A stretch of 12,852 nt of DNA from Prevotellaceae bacterium UBA4359 (GTDB taxonomy: Bacteria > Bacteroidota > Bacteroidia > Bacteroidales > Bacteroidaceae): assembly GCA_002393555.1 (NCBI GenBank), contig DGSP01000010.1, positions 1 to 12,852 on the forward strand, in the 5' to 3' direction. Position 1 is the stretch's first letter. Each line of letters opens with the position of its first letter. A program made the translations under genes and the position numbers. Shown here piece by piece: positions 12,833-12,852 of this stretch. The notes beneath the pieces were generated by a model. It worked only from the letters and a program-made list of their open reading frames with translations, searched no databases and was not told the DNA's origin.

Positions 12833-12852
12833 TCATCCCCGAATTGCGTTGG

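Overview
The window reads as chromosomal DNA of a gut-type Bacteroidales bacterium, most likely Prevotella or a close relative. Supporting signs are several promoters with the Bacteroidota -7 box TAnnTTTG (three with a -33 TTG 19-20 bp upstream), lipoproteins and MKK-type secreted proteins, a C-terminal tail like those of type IX secretion (T9SS) cargo, a GH97 glycosidase, and almost no Shine-Dalgarno sequences. The genus call is inference; there is no rRNA or marker gene here.

Layout. Bases 1-837 hold no convincing gene. They carry two unrelated short tandem arrays: a 24-bp array of a perfect 15-bp palindrome, and a degenerate 23-bp array of about nine copies. Next come a small secreted Spy/CpxP-like protein (838-1257, +), a bidirectional terminator, and a 1078-residue secreted zinc metallopeptidase with two carbohydrate-binding-like modules and a T9SS-like tail (1359-4595, -). 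A rhodanese lipoprotein (4787-5191, +) diverges from it and converges tail to tail with a small membrane protein (5194-5484, -) through a hairpin that contains both stop codons. A putative surface lipoprotein (5669-6484, -) follows.

The central conserved module is a two-gene operon on the minus strand: a cysteine-rich NifU/IscU-like protein (7623-8324) followed after 15 nt by the GGGtGRT-family protein (6597-7607). The pair has no settled function and is my best candidate for an under-described system. Reading away from it is a 438-residue secreted metallopeptidase (8533-9849, +), a compact paralog of the 1078-residue enzyme, and then a GH97 glycosidase of the probable retaining type (10062-12068, +). 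A 157-bp structure with 25-bp perfect inverted arms and internal hairpins lies between those two. The right edge holds a three-copy 23-bp palindrome array that ends as a terminator, a second very strong hairpin, and the 3' part of a lower-GC TolB-like beta-propeller gene that seems broken or cut near the window edge.

Together, the two peptidases and the GH97 enzyme suggest degradation of glycosylated protein or glycan outside the cytoplasm, while the Fe-S-like pair is a cytoplasmic housekeeping or stress module. The link between these two themes is only proximity.
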